Assembly (NCBI RefSeq): GCF_031020795.1
Contig: NZ_JAVHJP010000001.1
Coordinates: 124,001 to 188,000 of the forward strand
Source of the DNA: Hydrogenophaga pseudoflava
GTDB lineage: Bacteria > Pseudomonadota > Gammaproteobacteria > Burkholderiales > Burkholderiaceae_C
Direction of reading: 5' to 3'
Length of the DNA: 64,000 nt
Part shown: positions 7,862 through 16,195 of the stretch, in pieces
How the letters are laid out: each line of letters opens with the position of its first letter
How positions within the stretch are numbered: position 1 is the stretch's first letter
The notes under the pieces: model-generated
Database searches by the model: none
The model's input: the letters and a program-made list of their open reading frames with translations, nothing else
Told to the model about the DNA's origin: nothing
Made by a program: the position numbers and the translations under genes

Positions 7862-8629
7862 ATGCAAGACCTTGTCATCCTCACCGGCGCCTCGCGCGGC
7901 CTGGGGCTGGCGATGGCGCGACAGCTGATCGCGCCGGGCCGGCCCCTGCTCTGCCTCTCGCGCCATGCCAATCCCGAACTCAACGACCTGGCCCAGGACC
8001 GCAAGGCCACGGTGCTGCAATGGACCGTGGACCTCGCCGATCCGGCGCCGGTCCCGACGCGTCTGCAGCAATGGCTGTCGCAACTGGACGCGCCCAGCCT
8101 GGCCAGCGCCACCCTGGTCAACAACGCGGGCGTGATCCCGGACATCGCGCCGCTGGAGCAATGCCCGCCGGACGGCATCTCGCGGGCCCTGCGGGTCGGT
8201 CTGGAGGCGCCGATGCTGCTCACCGCCGCCTTTCTGAACGCCAGCGGGGCCTGGGTCGACGCGGGCTGGCGCGGCCCGCGCAAGGTGCTCAACATTTCCT
8301 CGGGGCTCGGCCGCCGGGCGATGGCCGCCCAGGCCCCCTACTGCGCGGCCAAGGCCGGCATGGACCATTTCTCCCGCTGCGTGGCGCTGGACGAGGCGCG
8401 CCGCGCGCACGGCGCACGGATCGTCTCGCTGGCCCCTGGCGTGGTCGACACCGACATGCAGACCCAGCTGCGCGCGGGCGACCCGGCCGGCTTTCCCGAC
8501 CACCAGCGCTTCGTGGAACTCGAGCGCCAGCAGCAGCTCACCAGCCCGGACGACGCGGCGGCCCAGGTGCTGGCCTGGCTGCAGCGACCGGACTTCGGCC
8601 GTGAGCCCGTGGCCGACGTGCGGGGCTGA
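7862..8629 (+). CDS. Short-chain dehydrogenase/reductase
   Basis: NAD(P)-dependent oxidoreductase of 255 residues. The cofactor-binding TGASRGLG motif begins at about residue 8, NNAG (LVNNAGVIPD) is near 87, and the catalytic Ser-Tyr-Lys set appears as NISSGLG and YCAAKAG. The organisation resembles sepiapterin-reductase-like SDRs (ASRGLGLAMARQL, ending in a VDTDMQ segment). The natural substrate is unknown. It lies 29 bp after the pseudouridine synthase. Confidence 0.8.
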   Translation: MQDLVILTGASRGLGLAMARQLIAPGRPLLCLSRHANPELNDLAQDRKATVLQWTVDLADPAPVPTRLQQWLSQLDAPSLASATLVNNAGVIPDIAPLEQCPPDGISRALRVGLEAPMLLTAAFLNASGAWVDAGWRGPRKVLNISSGLGRRAMAAQAPYCAAKAGMDHFSRCVALDEARRAHGARIVSLAPGVVDTDMQTQLRAGDPAGFPDHQRFVELERQQQLTSPDDAAAQVLAWLQRPDFGREPVADVRG

Positions 8630-8662
8630 CCGCCCGCGCCGCCACTCCCACCCTGCACCCGC

Positions 8663-9256
8663 ATGCCGCCCTTCGCCCCGCCCACCCCGAACCGCCGCCA
8701 GGCGCTGCTGCTGGCGGCGGGCACGCTGTCCGGCCTTGATATGGCCCAGGCGGCGCCCGGCGGCTTCTGGCCGCTGCTGCGCCAGGGAGGTTTCGTGGTG
8801 CTGATGCGCCACGCCCAGACCGAGCCCGGCGTGGGCGACCCGCCCGGCTTCACCCTGGGCCGCTGCGAGACCCAGCGCAATCTGAGCGCCGCCGGCCGCG
8901 CACAGGCGGGTCGCGTGGGCGAGGCCTTTCGGCGCGAAAGCATCTCCATCGCCGCGGTGCGCAGCAGCGCCTGGTGCCGCTGCACCGACACCGCCCGTCT
9001 GGCCTTCGGCCGCTACACCGTGTGGCCGGCCATCAACTCCTTCTTCCAGGGCCAGGGCGAGCAGGACGCCCAGACCCGCGAGGTGCTGGCCACTGTCGGC
9101 GACCTGGGTGCGCCGATCAACTGGGTGCTGGTGACGCACCAGGTGAACATCACGGCGCTCACCGGCGAACACCCCGCGATGGGCGAGCTGTTCCTCACCC
9201 GCGCCGACCCCGCCATGCCGGGGCGCCTGAAGCTGCTGGCGCGGCACACGGTCTGA
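8663..9256 (+). CDS. Histidine phosphatase family protein, probably exported
   Basis: A 197-residue histidine-phosphatase-fold protein. The phosphohistidine motif is RHAQTEPG, the RNLS/AGRAQAGRVGEAF helix follows, and the second catalytic histidine is in LVTHQVNITALTG. The N-terminus NRRQALLLAAGTLSGLDMAQAAPG looks like a short twin-arginine-type export signal. Similar stand-alone proteins are common in Comamonadaceae with no defined substrate. It follows the SDR by 33 bp and may be cotranscribed with it. Confidence 0.75.
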   Translation: MPPFAPPTPNRRQALLLAAGTLSGLDMAQAAPGGFWPLLRQGGFVVLMRHAQTEPGVGDPPGFTLGRCETQRNLSAAGRAQAGRVGEAFRRESISIAAVRSSAWCRCTDTARLAFGRYTVWPAINSFFQGQGEQDAQTREVLATVGDLGAPINWVLVTHQVNITALTGEHPAMGELFLTRADPAMPGRLKLLARHTV

Positions 9257-9290
9257 GACTGTCGTCTGCTTGACGTGGCACAAGCCCCCT

Positions 9291-9309
9291 GTAAGGGAGC
9301 TGGCCTTAC
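9291..9309. promoter_or_regulatory. Dyad upstream of the thiolase gene
   Basis: GTAAGG, seven bases, CCTTAC forms a perfect 6-bp dyad 42 bases before the thiolase start codon. A TTGACG hexamer lies just upstream (about 9270), so it could be an operator overlapping the promoter. No regulator assigned. Confidence 0.3.
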
Positions 9310-9351
9310 CATGTGCCGTTGATCCCGTACCCATCCACAGAGGAGCATTCC

Positions 9352-10536
9352 ATGAGCCGTGAAGTCGTCGTCGTCAGCGCTGTCCGTACCGCCATCGGTA
9401 CCTTCGGGGGCAGCCTCAAGGACAGCCCGCCCACCGAACTGGGCGCCCTGGTCGTGCGCGAAGCGCTGGCCCGCGCCAGCACCGAGGGCAAGGACGTCGG
9501 CCACGTCGTGTTCGGCCACGTGGTCAACACCGAGCCGAAGGACATGTATCTCTCCCGCGTCGCCGCCATCAACGGCGGCTGCGCCGAAGGCACGCCCGCC
9601 TTCAACGTCAACCGCCTCTGTGGCTCGGGCCTGCAGGCCATCGTCTCGGCCTCGCAGTCCATCCTGCTGGGCGACACCGACATCGCCATCGGCGGCGGCG
9701 CCGAGTGCATGAGCCGCGCACCGTTTGCCTCGCTCAACATGCGCTGGGGAGCCCGCATGGGCGACACCAAGATGGTGGACATGATGATCGGCGCGCTGCA
9801 CGACCCCTTCCACAACATCCACATGGGCGTGACGGCCGAGAACGTGGCCACCAAGTACGGCATTACCCGCGAGATGCAGGACGCGCTGGCGGTGGAAAGC
9901 CACAACCGCGCAGAGCGCGCCACCGCCGAAGGCCGCTTCAAGGACCAGATCGTGCCCGTCATGCTCAAGAGCAAGAAGGGCGACGTGGCCTACGCGACCG
10001 ATGAGCACTTCCGCGCCGGCTGCAAGCTGGAGGACATGACCAAGCTCAAACCGGTGTTCCTCAAGGAAAACGGCACCGTGACCGCCGGCAACGCCTCGGG
10101 CATCAACGACGCCGCCGCCGCCGTGGTGCTGATGGACGCCAAGGCCGCGCAGGCCCGCGGCGCCAAGCCGCTGGCCCGCCTGGTCGGCTACGCCCACACC
10201 GGCCTGGACCCCAAGATCATGGGCGTGGGCCCGATCTCGGCCACGCAGGCCGTGCTCAAGAAAACCGGCCTGTCGGTCAACGACCTGGACGTGATCGAGG
10301 CCAACGAGGCCTTCGCCGCCCAGGCCTGCGCCGTGACCAGGGAACTGGGTCTGGACCCGGCCAAGGTCAACCCCAACGGTTCGGGCATTTCGCTGGGCCA
10401 CCCCATCGGCGCCACCGGCGCACTGATCACCGTGAAGGCGCTGTACGAACTGCAGCGGGTCAACGGCCGCTACGCCCTCGTCACCATGTGCATCGGCGGC
10501 GGCCAAGGCATTGCCGCTGTATTCGAGCGGCTATAA
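9352..10536 (+). CDS. Acetyl-CoA acetyltransferase (thiolase)
   Basis: Condenses two acyl-CoA units or cleaves 3-ketoacyl-CoA; 394 residues, the usual thiolase length. The acylated cysteine is in NRLCGSGLQAIVSA (near residue 90), the base histidine in GSGISLGHPIGATGA, and the second cysteine in ALVTMCIGGGQG. The sequence is closest in style to BktB-type beta-ketothiolases, which supply polyhydroxybutyrate synthesis and fatty-acid turnover; a phasin gene at 52.6 kb supports PHB metabolism in this organism. The ATG at 9352 has an AGAGGAG ribosome site. PhaA, BktB and degradative roles cannot be separated here. Confidence 0.88.
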   Translation: MSREVVVVSAVRTAIGTFGGSLKDSPPTELGALVVREALARASTEGKDVGHVVFGHVVNTEPKDMYLSRVAAINGGCAEGTPAFNVNRLCGSGLQAIVSASQSILLGDTDIAIGGGAECMSRAPFASLNMRWGARMGDTKMVDMMIGALHDPFHNIHMGVTAENVATKYGITREMQDALAVESHNRAERATAEGRFKDQIVPVMLKSKKGDVAYATDEHFRAGCKLEDMTKLKPVFLKENGTVTAGNASGINDAAAAVVLMDAKAAQARGAKPLARLVGYAHTGLDPKIMGVGPISATQAVLKKTGLSVNDLDVIEANEAFAAQACAVTRELGLDPAKVNPNGSGISLGHPIGATGALITVKALYELQRVNGRYALVTMCIGGGQGIAAVFERL

Positions 10537-10539
10537 GCC

Positions 10540-10620
10540 GCCCCCCGCGCCGCTTCGCGTCACCCCCCCAGAGGGGGGCGATGCGAGTGGCCCGGCGAAG
10601 CCGGTTCCACCGCATCCTGG
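10540..10620 (+). repeat. Dispersed palindromic intergenic repeat, copy A
   Basis: Intergenic element between the thiolase and ravA. A small G/C hairpin module with C and G runs is followed by a long nested stem: GATGCG/CGCATC outside, GTGG/CCAC, then CCGGC/GCCGG around GAA (10580-10616). From the G run to the final CCTGG it matches copy B at 56.2 kb with one difference. Its position after a gene suggests a REP-like or terminator-like role. Confidence 0.75.
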
Positions 10621-10677
10621 CGGGTGTCCCCTCTCCGGATGCAAAATTTCGCGATGACCAGCCTACAGGAGTGCCGG

Positions 10678-12036
10678 ATGCGATGGACAGCCGCCATTGA
10701 AGAACTCGAGCGCGGCCTGCTCCAGCGCGACGTGGCGGCCCGCGCGCTGCTGCTGGCGGCGCTGGCGGGTGAACACGTGCTGCTGCTCGGCCCGCCGGGC
10801 ACGGCCAAGAGCGAACTCGCGCGCCGGCTGCAGCGCCTGCTGCCCGGCGCGCACTATTTCGAGCGCCTGCTGACCCGCTTCTCGGTGCCCGAGGAGCTGT
10901 TCGGTCCGCTCTCGCTCAGTGCCCTGGAAGACGACCGCTACGAGCGCCTGACCGCAGGCTACCTGCCGTCCGCCGAGGTTGCTTTTCTGGACGAGGTGTT
11001 CAAGGCCAACTCGGCCATCCTCAACACCCTGCTCGGCCTGCTGCACGAGCGTTGTTTCGACAACGGCCAGCACCGGGTCGACGTGCCCCTGGTCTGCCTG
11101 GTGGGCGCGAGCAACGAGGTGCCGCAGGACGAGAGCCTGCACGCCTTCTACGACCGCTTCCTGCTGCGCGTGCCGGTGACACCGGTGGACGACGCGCACT
11201 TCGCCGCCCTGCTGCAGACCGCCCTGCCCGACGGTGAGGCGCACCCGGATGCACAGCTGTCGTCGGCTTCGTTGCAGGCGTTGCGCGCGCAGGCGGGTCG
11301 CGTGCGGCTGGGTGACGAGGTGATCGCCCTGCTGTCGTCGGCCCGCGAACGTGCGCGAGACACGCAGCAGACCGTCTCCGACCGGCGCTGGCGCCAGACC
11401 GCCGCGCTGCTGCAGGTGCAGGCCGCCAGCCGCGACGCCACCGAGGTCTCTGTCTGGGACGCCTGGCTGCTGCCCTTCACCCTGGCCGCCGACCCGGACC
11501 AGGTGCCCGGCTGGACCGACTGGTTCCTGCAGACCGTGGCCAAGGCCACGCCGCTCGCCATCGACGGGCTGGAGCGCGCCGCCACCGCCTTCGAACAACA
11601 GCTGGACGTGGAACGCCGCGCCCCGGCCGACGCACAGGACGACAGCGCCGGCAAGCTGGCCCTGGCCCGCGCCATCGCGGGCCCCAGCAGCGAGAGCGAA
11701 CTCGTGCGCATCACCAGCGAACGGGCGCACCGGCGTTATGGCGCACTGCACATCCGCGCCCGCGTGGCCCAGGTGGCCGAGGTGCAGCAGCGCGTGACTG
11801 CGGTGCACACAGAGGTGCAGACCACCGCGCAAACGGTGCCGGCGCAGGCCCGTGCCCACGGCTGGCTGCCGCCGTCGTGGCTCGCGCGCGTCGAAGCCGC
11901 GCACACTCAACGCTGCGCACAGATGGACGCGCTGGCCGCGCGGCTGACCGAACTGCACGCTGGTTTCGCAGCCCTGCCCCGTCTGGCCGAAGACGCGTCC
12001 GAGTTCGTGCCCACGCCGGTCAGCTGGCAGGCCTGA
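10678..12036 (+). CDS. ravA: MoxR-family AAA+ ATPase RavA
   Basis: AAA+ ATPase that works with ViaA; in E. coli the pair acts on respiratory complexes such as fumarate reductase and NADH dehydrogenase, and RavA hexamers bind inducible lysine decarboxylase. The 452-residue protein has Walker A LLGPPGTAKSELARRL (about residue 38), RFSVPEELFGPLSL, Walker B VAFLDEVFKANSAILNTLL and sensor motif GASNEVP, then a C-terminal region with E. coli-like helices. I start at the ATG at 10678, six bases after AGGAG; three earlier in-frame ATGs have no ribosome site. viaA follows after 12 bp. Confidence 0.88.
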   Translation: MRWTAAIEELERGLLQRDVAARALLLAALAGEHVLLLGPPGTAKSELARRLQRLLPGAHYFERLLTRFSVPEELFGPLSLSALEDDRYERLTAGYLPSAEVAFLDEVFKANSAILNTLLGLLHERCFDNGQHRVDVPLVCLVGASNEVPQDESLHAFYDRFLLRVPVTPVDDAHFAALLQTALPDGEAHPDAQLSSASLQALRAQAGRVRLGDEVIALLSSARERARDTQQTVSDRRWRQTAALLQVQAASRDATEVSVWDAWLLPFTLAADPDQVPGWTDWFLQTVAKATPLAIDGLERAATAFEQQLDVERRAPADAQDDSAGKLALARAIAGPSSESELVRITSERAHRRYGALHIRARVAQVAEVQQRVTAVHTEVQTTAQTVPAQARAHGWLPPSWLARVEAAHTQRCAQMDALAARLTELHAGFAALPRLAEDASEFVPTPVSWQA

Positions 12037-12048
12037 GCCCTCACAGCC

Positions 12049-13503
12049 ATGACGGCCCCCGCCGACCGCCCCTACCACCACCTCGACGCCATCGCCCGCG
12101 AACTGTGGCGCTGGTCGGTGGTGTGCAGCGGCGGCACGGCCGAGGCCCGGCTGGCACAGGCCGCGCCCTGGCACGATGCGCTGCTGGCCGGCCGCCTGCC
12201 CGACGCCGCGCTGGACCTGGGCGACCCCGAAGCCGTCGCACCGCTGCGCCGGCTGCTGACCGAACTTGACCTGCTCACACTCACCCAGGGCAACGCATCC
12301 CTGACGCGCCAGATGTTGCAGAGCCTGCTCTGGCACCTGGACAGCCTGATCGAACGGCCCGCCAGCGAAACGCGCACCGAGGCCATCGCCCGCATGGCCG
12401 ACGAATTCCGCGAGAACTGGACCCTGCAGCGCCAGGGCTGGGAAGAAGCCATGTCGCTGCTCAAGTCGCTGGGCGACCCCTCGCACCTGAACTGGGACGA
12501 CCTCCAGGGCCAGCTGAGCCGCCGCGAATGGACCGATGCCCGCCGCATCGGCAGTCTGCTCGAACGGCTGCCCGCGCTGGCGCAGTTCATCGACGGTGTG
12601 GGCCGACGCCAGCTGGCCGCGCACCAGCCGCTGGCGCGCACCGCCACGCCGCAGCCGCAGGCCGCCGACCAGGCGGCGCCTCTGCCCACCGACGACGACG
12701 AGCGCCGACCCGAACCCACCGCCGTGGATGGCGTGCACCGCTCGCGGGCGCTGGCGCGCATGACCGGCAGCGAGAGCCTGAACCTGACCCACCCGGTGCT
12801 GCGCCGCCTGTGGCGCGCACGCTTCGCCGAAGCGCAACTGCTCACCTACGACGACCGCGCGCGTACACCGTGGCCGAATCCGCGCCCGCAACCCGAGGGC
12901 GCCGCCGCACGCCCGCAGGACACGAACATGGGCCACGGCCCGCTGATCGTCTGCCTGGACACCTCGGGCTCGATGCAGGGCGCGCCAGAAAACGTGGCCA
13001 AGGCCTGCGTGCTGCAGGCCCTGCGCAGCGCCCACACGGGCGACCGCCCCTGCCGGCTGCTGGCTTTCGGCGGCCCGGGCGAGTTGTTGGAGCGGCCGCT
13101 CACGCGCGACGCCGCCGGCCTGGACGCTTTGCTGGACCTCATGGGCCAGTCCTTCGACGGCGGCACCGATGTGCAGACCCCGATCGAGCGGGCCATCGAA
13201 CAGGTGCAGCAGCGGGGCTGGGAAGACGCCGACGTGCTGATCGTCAGCGACGGGGAGTTCGGCCTCACGCCCGCCACGCTGGCTGCGCTGCGCCAGGCCA
13301 AGGAACGGCTGGGCCTGCGGGTGCACGGCATCCTGATCGGTGACCGCGAGACGATTGGTCTGGTCGAGATCTGCGATGCCCTGCACTGGGTTCGCGACTG
13401 GCGGCGCTACGGGCAAGCCAGCGGTGCCGCCGCGGAGGGCTTTTCACCGGTGCACAGCCGCAGCCTGACCGCGATGTACTTCCCCAACGCCATACGACGG
13501 TGA
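12049..13503 (+). CDS. viaA: VWA-domain protein ViaA
   Basis: Partner of RavA, 484 residues, close to the E. coli ViaA length. The N-terminal 290 residues are helical and charged; the C-terminal third is a von Willebrand A domain with an intact MIDAS metal site: DTSGSM (near residue 304) plus a GGTD loop and VSDGEFG. It is cytoplasmic (no signal). Placement 12 bp after ravA makes a two-gene operon. A Pro/Ala-rich variable stretch lies between the helical and VWA parts. Confidence 0.88.
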   Translation: MTAPADRPYHHLDAIARELWRWSVVCSGGTAEARLAQAAPWHDALLAGRLPDAALDLGDPEAVAPLRRLLTELDLLTLTQGNASLTRQMLQSLLWHLDSLIERPASETRTEAIARMADEFRENWTLQRQGWEEAMSLLKSLGDPSHLNWDDLQGQLSRREWTDARRIGSLLERLPALAQFIDGVGRRQLAAHQPLARTATPQPQAADQAAPLPTDDDERRPEPTAVDGVHRSRALARMTGSESLNLTHPVLRRLWRARFAEAQLLTYDDRARTPWPNPRPQPEGAAARPQDTNMGHGPLIVCLDTSGSMQGAPENVAKACVLQALRSAHTGDRPCRLLAFGGPGELLERPLTRDAAGLDALLDLMGQSFDGGTDVQTPIERAIEQVQQRGWEDADVLIVSDGEFGLTPATLAALRQAKERLGLRVHGILIGDRETIGLVEICDALHWVRDWRRYGQASGAAAEGFSPVHSRSLTAMYFPNAIRR

Positions 13504-13511
13504 TCGCACGG

Positions 13512-13584
13512 GGAACCTTGCGCTTGCAATCGCGGTCCACACCCCCACACTTCGTGTCGTCCGGAGGTTCCGGACCGCAAGCGC
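13512..13584. other. Structured spacer between viaA and the YkvA-type gene
   Basis: The 96-bp spacer carries several complementary segments: GGAACC with GGTTCC, GCGCTTGC with GCAAGCGC, GCGGTCC with GGACCGC, and a small ACAC-TTC-GTGT hairpin. The arms cross rather than nest, so alternative folds or a pseudoknot are possible. It ends just before the GGAGGTGA ribosome site of the next gene. Confidence 0.35.
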
Positions 13585-13599
13585 CCTGGAGGTGAACGC

Positions 13600-13875
13600 A
13601 TGTGGAAACGTCTGTCGGTGCTCTGGCTCGCCGTGCGCGGCGATGCAAAGAGGCTCTGGTACGCGCTGGGCCACCCGGACGCGCCGGTCTGGCTCAAGGC
13701 CGGCACAGCGGCCATCGTGCTCTACCTGCTCTCGCCGATCGATCTGATCCCGGAAATGATCCCGGTGTTCGGCGTGGTCGACGACCTGGTCATCGTGCCG
13801 ATGGCGCTGCGCTGGCTGCTGTCGCGGTTGCCGGCGCACATCCGCGACCATGCAGTGGCAAAGGCAAGCAGATAG
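13600..13875 (+). CDS. YkvA-family (DUF1232) small membrane protein
   Basis: A 91-residue protein with the DUF1232 signature: a hydrophobic helix running into LSPIDLIPEMIPVFG and VVDDLVIVPMALRWLL. The SPIDLIPD-type loop and the following DD pair define the family. It probably sits in the inner membrane with a hairpin topology. The ribosome site GGAGGTGA is near-perfect and fixes the start. Function is unknown; family members turn up in many contexts. Confidence 0.8.
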   Translation: MWKRLSVLWLAVRGDAKRLWYALGHPDAPVWLKAGTAAIVLYLLSPIDLIPEMIPVFGVVDDLVIVPMALRWLLSRLPAHIRDHAVAKASR

Positions 13876-13917
13876 CCTTTGAGGGAAGCGACCCGCGCAG
13901 CGGTGGAGCGTGGGGGC

Positions 13918-14658
13918 TTATCCCCCCTGGAACCCGCCGCGCCGGTAGGTCAGCACCAGCGTGTCGCGCCAGCCCAGTTCACCGGGGACGAGCGGCTGGA
14001 TCGGCGTGGTCTCGTGGATCACGCGCGCGTCGTCCAGCAGCAGCAGCGACCAGGGCTCGGTCAGCGTGAAGCGCTGACCGGCTGGTCCCTCGGCCTCGAA
14101 CACCCGGCTTTCGCCGCCCTTGATGCCGTGGCGCTCCAGCATGAAGACCGCGACCAGGTCCACACCATCACGGTGCGCACCTTCGGGCGTCGGCCGGCCG
14201 ATGCCGTCGGTGGTGTCGATGCGAAACGGATGCGCCTCCACGTACCAGGGGCGCGCGCCATGCAGCGCGGACACCGCCTCGCCGACCCGCACCAGGATGC
14301 GCTGCCACAGCGGGTCCGCGCGCGTCTGCGCCGCCATGGGCTCGAACCAGCGCTGCATGCCACCGTGGAGCGCGTTGTATTCCAGGGGCTGCCAGTGCGC
14401 ACGGTGCGGTGATTCCACGACTTGCTCGCCGTCCACCACGAAACAGCTGTGGCGCCGGCGCCGGTAGCGCCCGCCGTCCTTCAGATAACCATCGGCCGGC
14501 AGATCGCTCCAGGCTCCGTGCAGACGCTCCAGGTCGGTCGCCGATGCGCCCAGCCATGCCGCCACTTCTGGAGCGCCCAGCAGGCTGAAACCCTGCCGGG
14601 CCAGATCGGCGTCGGACTGGTCGAGGGAGGAATAAGGAGGATCGAAGGCGCGTGTCAT
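13918..14658 (-). CDS. 2OG-Fe dioxygenase family protein (PF10014-like)
   Basis: A 246-residue protein resembling the bacterial 2OG-Fe dioxygenase family that includes amino-acid hydroxylases. Iron ligands are visible as the H-x-D in EGAHRDGVDLVAVFML and the distal histidine in DDARVIHETTPI, with an arginine downstream (WRDTLVLTYRR) suited to 2-oxoglutarate binding. The conserved RRRRHSCFVV segment near residue 65 is also family-like. The start at 14658 (MTRAFDPPYSS) gives the expected length; a longer frame upstream looks non-coding. The substrate is unknown. Confidence 0.75.
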   Translation of the reverse strand: MTRAFDPPYSSLDQSDADLARQGFSLLGAPEVAAWLGASATDLERLHGAWSDLPADGYLKDGGRYRRRRHSCFVVDGEQVVESPHRAHWQPLEYNALHGGMQRWFEPMAAQTRADPLWQRILVRVGEAVSALHGARPWYVEAHPFRIDTTDGIGRPTPEGAHRDGVDLVAVFMLERHGIKGGESRVFEAEGPAGQRFTLTEPWSLLLLDDARVIHETTPIQPLVPGELGWRDTLVLTYRRGGFQGG

Positions 14659-14776
14659 GCGGGCAGTGTAGCGACCTGCGCCAGGGCAAACCCCGGCGAA
14701 AAACGGCCGGCCACCCGCCCGATGCGCGCGAAAGTTCTGCGCTGGATCAAGGATCGGCCGCGCGCACGCTGTCAAG

Positions 14777-14789
14777 CTGTTTTCAACAG
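14777..14789. promoter_or_regulatory. Short palindrome before the hemerythrin gene
   Basis: CTGTTTTCAACAG is a 5-3-5 perfect palindrome ending 14 bases before the hemerythrin start codon, just upstream of the ribosome site CGGAGG. It could be an operator; no regulator is assigned. Confidence 0.25.
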
Positions 14790-14803
14790 ACGGAGGTGCT
14801 GCA

Positions 14804-15247
14804 ATGAACACTGTTGAATGGTCCGACACACTGCTGCTGGACTTCCCGCCCATGGACGAGGTGCACCACACGTTCGTGGACCTGCTCGCGATGGCGCAGA
14901 CCGCGCCCGACGAGACACTGCCGCAGGCCTGGTCGGCGGTCATCGACCACACGGTCCGCCACTTCGGCAGCGAGGACGACTGGATGAGGCGCACGCGTTT
15001 TGCCGCCGCAGACAACCACATCATGCAGCACAAGGTGGTGCTCAACGTCATGCGCGAAGGGCTGGGGCTGGCGCGTGCCGGCAACACCGCCGCAGTGCGG
15101 GAGATGGCGGGCGAGCTGGCGGTCTGGTTCGCCAAACACACCCAGACCCTGGACGCCGCACTGGCCCTGCACATGCGTTCGGTGGGCAGCGAGGCACCGG
15201 CCCGCCGCACGCAACGGGCCAACGGGCATCCGGCCTCGGCGCCCTGA
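14804..15247 (+). CDS. Bacteriohemerythrin
   Basis: Non-heme di-iron oxygen-binding protein, 147 residues. The helix-bundle ligands appear in order: the MDEVHHTFVD histidine, H-x3-E type ligands in HTVRHFGSEDDWM, HKVVLNVM, and the closing FAKHTQTLD (H-x4-D). Members bind oxygen reversibly and serve in oxygen delivery or sensing at low oxygen. The ribosome site CGGAGGTG fixes the start. The next gene downstream has a perfect FNR-type site at its start, so this pair may be linked to oxygen status. Confidence 0.88.
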   Translation: MNTVEWSDTLLLDFPPMDEVHHTFVDLLAMAQTAPDETLPQAWSAVIDHTVRHFGSEDDWMRRTRFAAADNHIMQHKVVLNVMREGLGLARAGNTAAVREMAGELAVWFAKHTQTLDAALALHMRSVGSEAPARRTQRANGHPASAP

Positions 15248-15308
15248 CCCGGCCGGCACCGGGGTCTCCGGGAAAACCATGTCCACCCACTATGCGCGCA
15301 TGGTTATA

Positions 15309-15322
15309 TTGATTTTTATCAA
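15309..15322. promoter_or_regulatory. Perfect FNR/Anr-type site TTGATTTTTATCAA
   Basis: TTGAT-N4-ATCAA matches the FNR/Anr consensus in every position. It ends 11 bp before the DUF2189 start codon and directly adjoins the ribosome site (CAGGAGA), too close for classical activation from -41.5. If functional it would block transcription under low oxygen, unless the true start lies further downstream. Confidence 0.5.
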
Positions 15323-15333
15323 CAGGAGACCCC

Positions 15334-16188
15334 ATGGCCGAGGCCTTGCACGCGAACGCTGTCCCCGCTTCTGCTCCGGAGGCGGACGCGACGGAGCCCA
15401 ACGAAGACCGACCGGACCCCGGGCAGGAAGCCCGCGGGCCCTCGGTGTTCTCGCTGCCGCTGGCGAAGCTGTCCGCCCGCGATCCACTGCGCTGGCTCCA
15501 GTTCGGCTGGGAGGACTTCCGTCGCTGTCCGCGCATCGGGCTGTTCTATGGCCTGTGCTTTTTCCTCATGGGCCACGCGCTGCTGGCCGTGTTCCAGAAC
15601 GCGCCGGCCTCTGTGCTGGCGCTGAGCGCCGGCTTCCTGCTCATGGGGCCGTTTCTCTGCCTGGGCCTGTACGACGCCAGCAAGGCGCTGCAGACGCAGG
15701 ACCATCGGCCGTCGCTGCGTGCCTCGCTGCAGGCCTGGCGCCCCACCAAGGGCACGATGGCGATCTTCGCGGGGGTGCTGCTGATCCTGGAGATGCTCTG
15801 GGGCCGCGCCTCGCTGGTGGTGTTCGCGGTGAGCTTCAACACCATGCCGGAGAAGGCCAACATCCTGGCGATGCTGATCGACCCGGAGAACATCGGCTTC
15901 CTGGTCACCTACACCGTGGTGGGCGCCGTCTTCGCCGGCCTGATCTTCACCACCAGCGTGATCTCGATCCCGATGATCATGGACCGTCAGGTCGACGCCA
16001 TCTCCGCCGGCCTGACCAGCATCCGCGCCTGCCTGCAGAACCCGGGCGTGATGCTGCTGTGGGGCGCGCTGATCACCGGCATCATCCTGCTGGCGATGCT
16101 GCCGGTGTTCCTGGGTCTGTTCGTTGCCGGACCGGTCATCGGGCATGCCACCTGGCACGCCTACAGACACATCGTCCCGAAGGAGTGA
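15334..16188 (+). CDS. DUF2189/BPSS1780-family membrane protein
   Basis: A 284-residue inner-membrane protein. After about 45 polar residues come paired hydrophobic helices (GLFYGLCFFLMGHALLAV, ASVLALSAGFLLMGPFLC, IFAGVLLILEMLW, FLVTYTVVGAVFAGLIF, and two near the C-terminus), with FGWEDFRRCP and ITSV-type segments typical of DUF2189. The family is sometimes annotated as cytochrome c oxidase-related, but no heme or copper ligands are visible. The start follows CAGGAGA. It is convergent with the acyl-CoA ligase 7 bp away. Function is unknown; the FNR-type site hints at oxygen control. Confidence 0.75.
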   Translation: MAEALHANAVPASAPEADATEPNEDRPDPGQEARGPSVFSLPLAKLSARDPLRWLQFGWEDFRRCPRIGLFYGLCFFLMGHALLAVFQNAPASVLALSAGFLLMGPFLCLGLYDASKALQTQDHRPSLRASLQAWRPTKGTMAIFAGVLLILEMLWGRASLVVFAVSFNTMPEKANILAMLIDPENIGFLVTYTVVGAVFAGLIFTTSVISIPMIMDRQVDAISAGLTSIRACLQNPGVMLLWGALITGIILLAMLPVFLGLFVAGPVIGHATWHAYRHIVPKE

Positions 16189-16195
16189 GGCGCGC

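Noticed and set aside
10663-13416. A 917-residue open frame on the minus strand opposite ravA and viaA
   Set aside because: It is the antisense shadow of two well-supported genes; the protein has no family-like segments and is dominated by Gly, Gln, His and Arg as expected from high-GC antisense frames.
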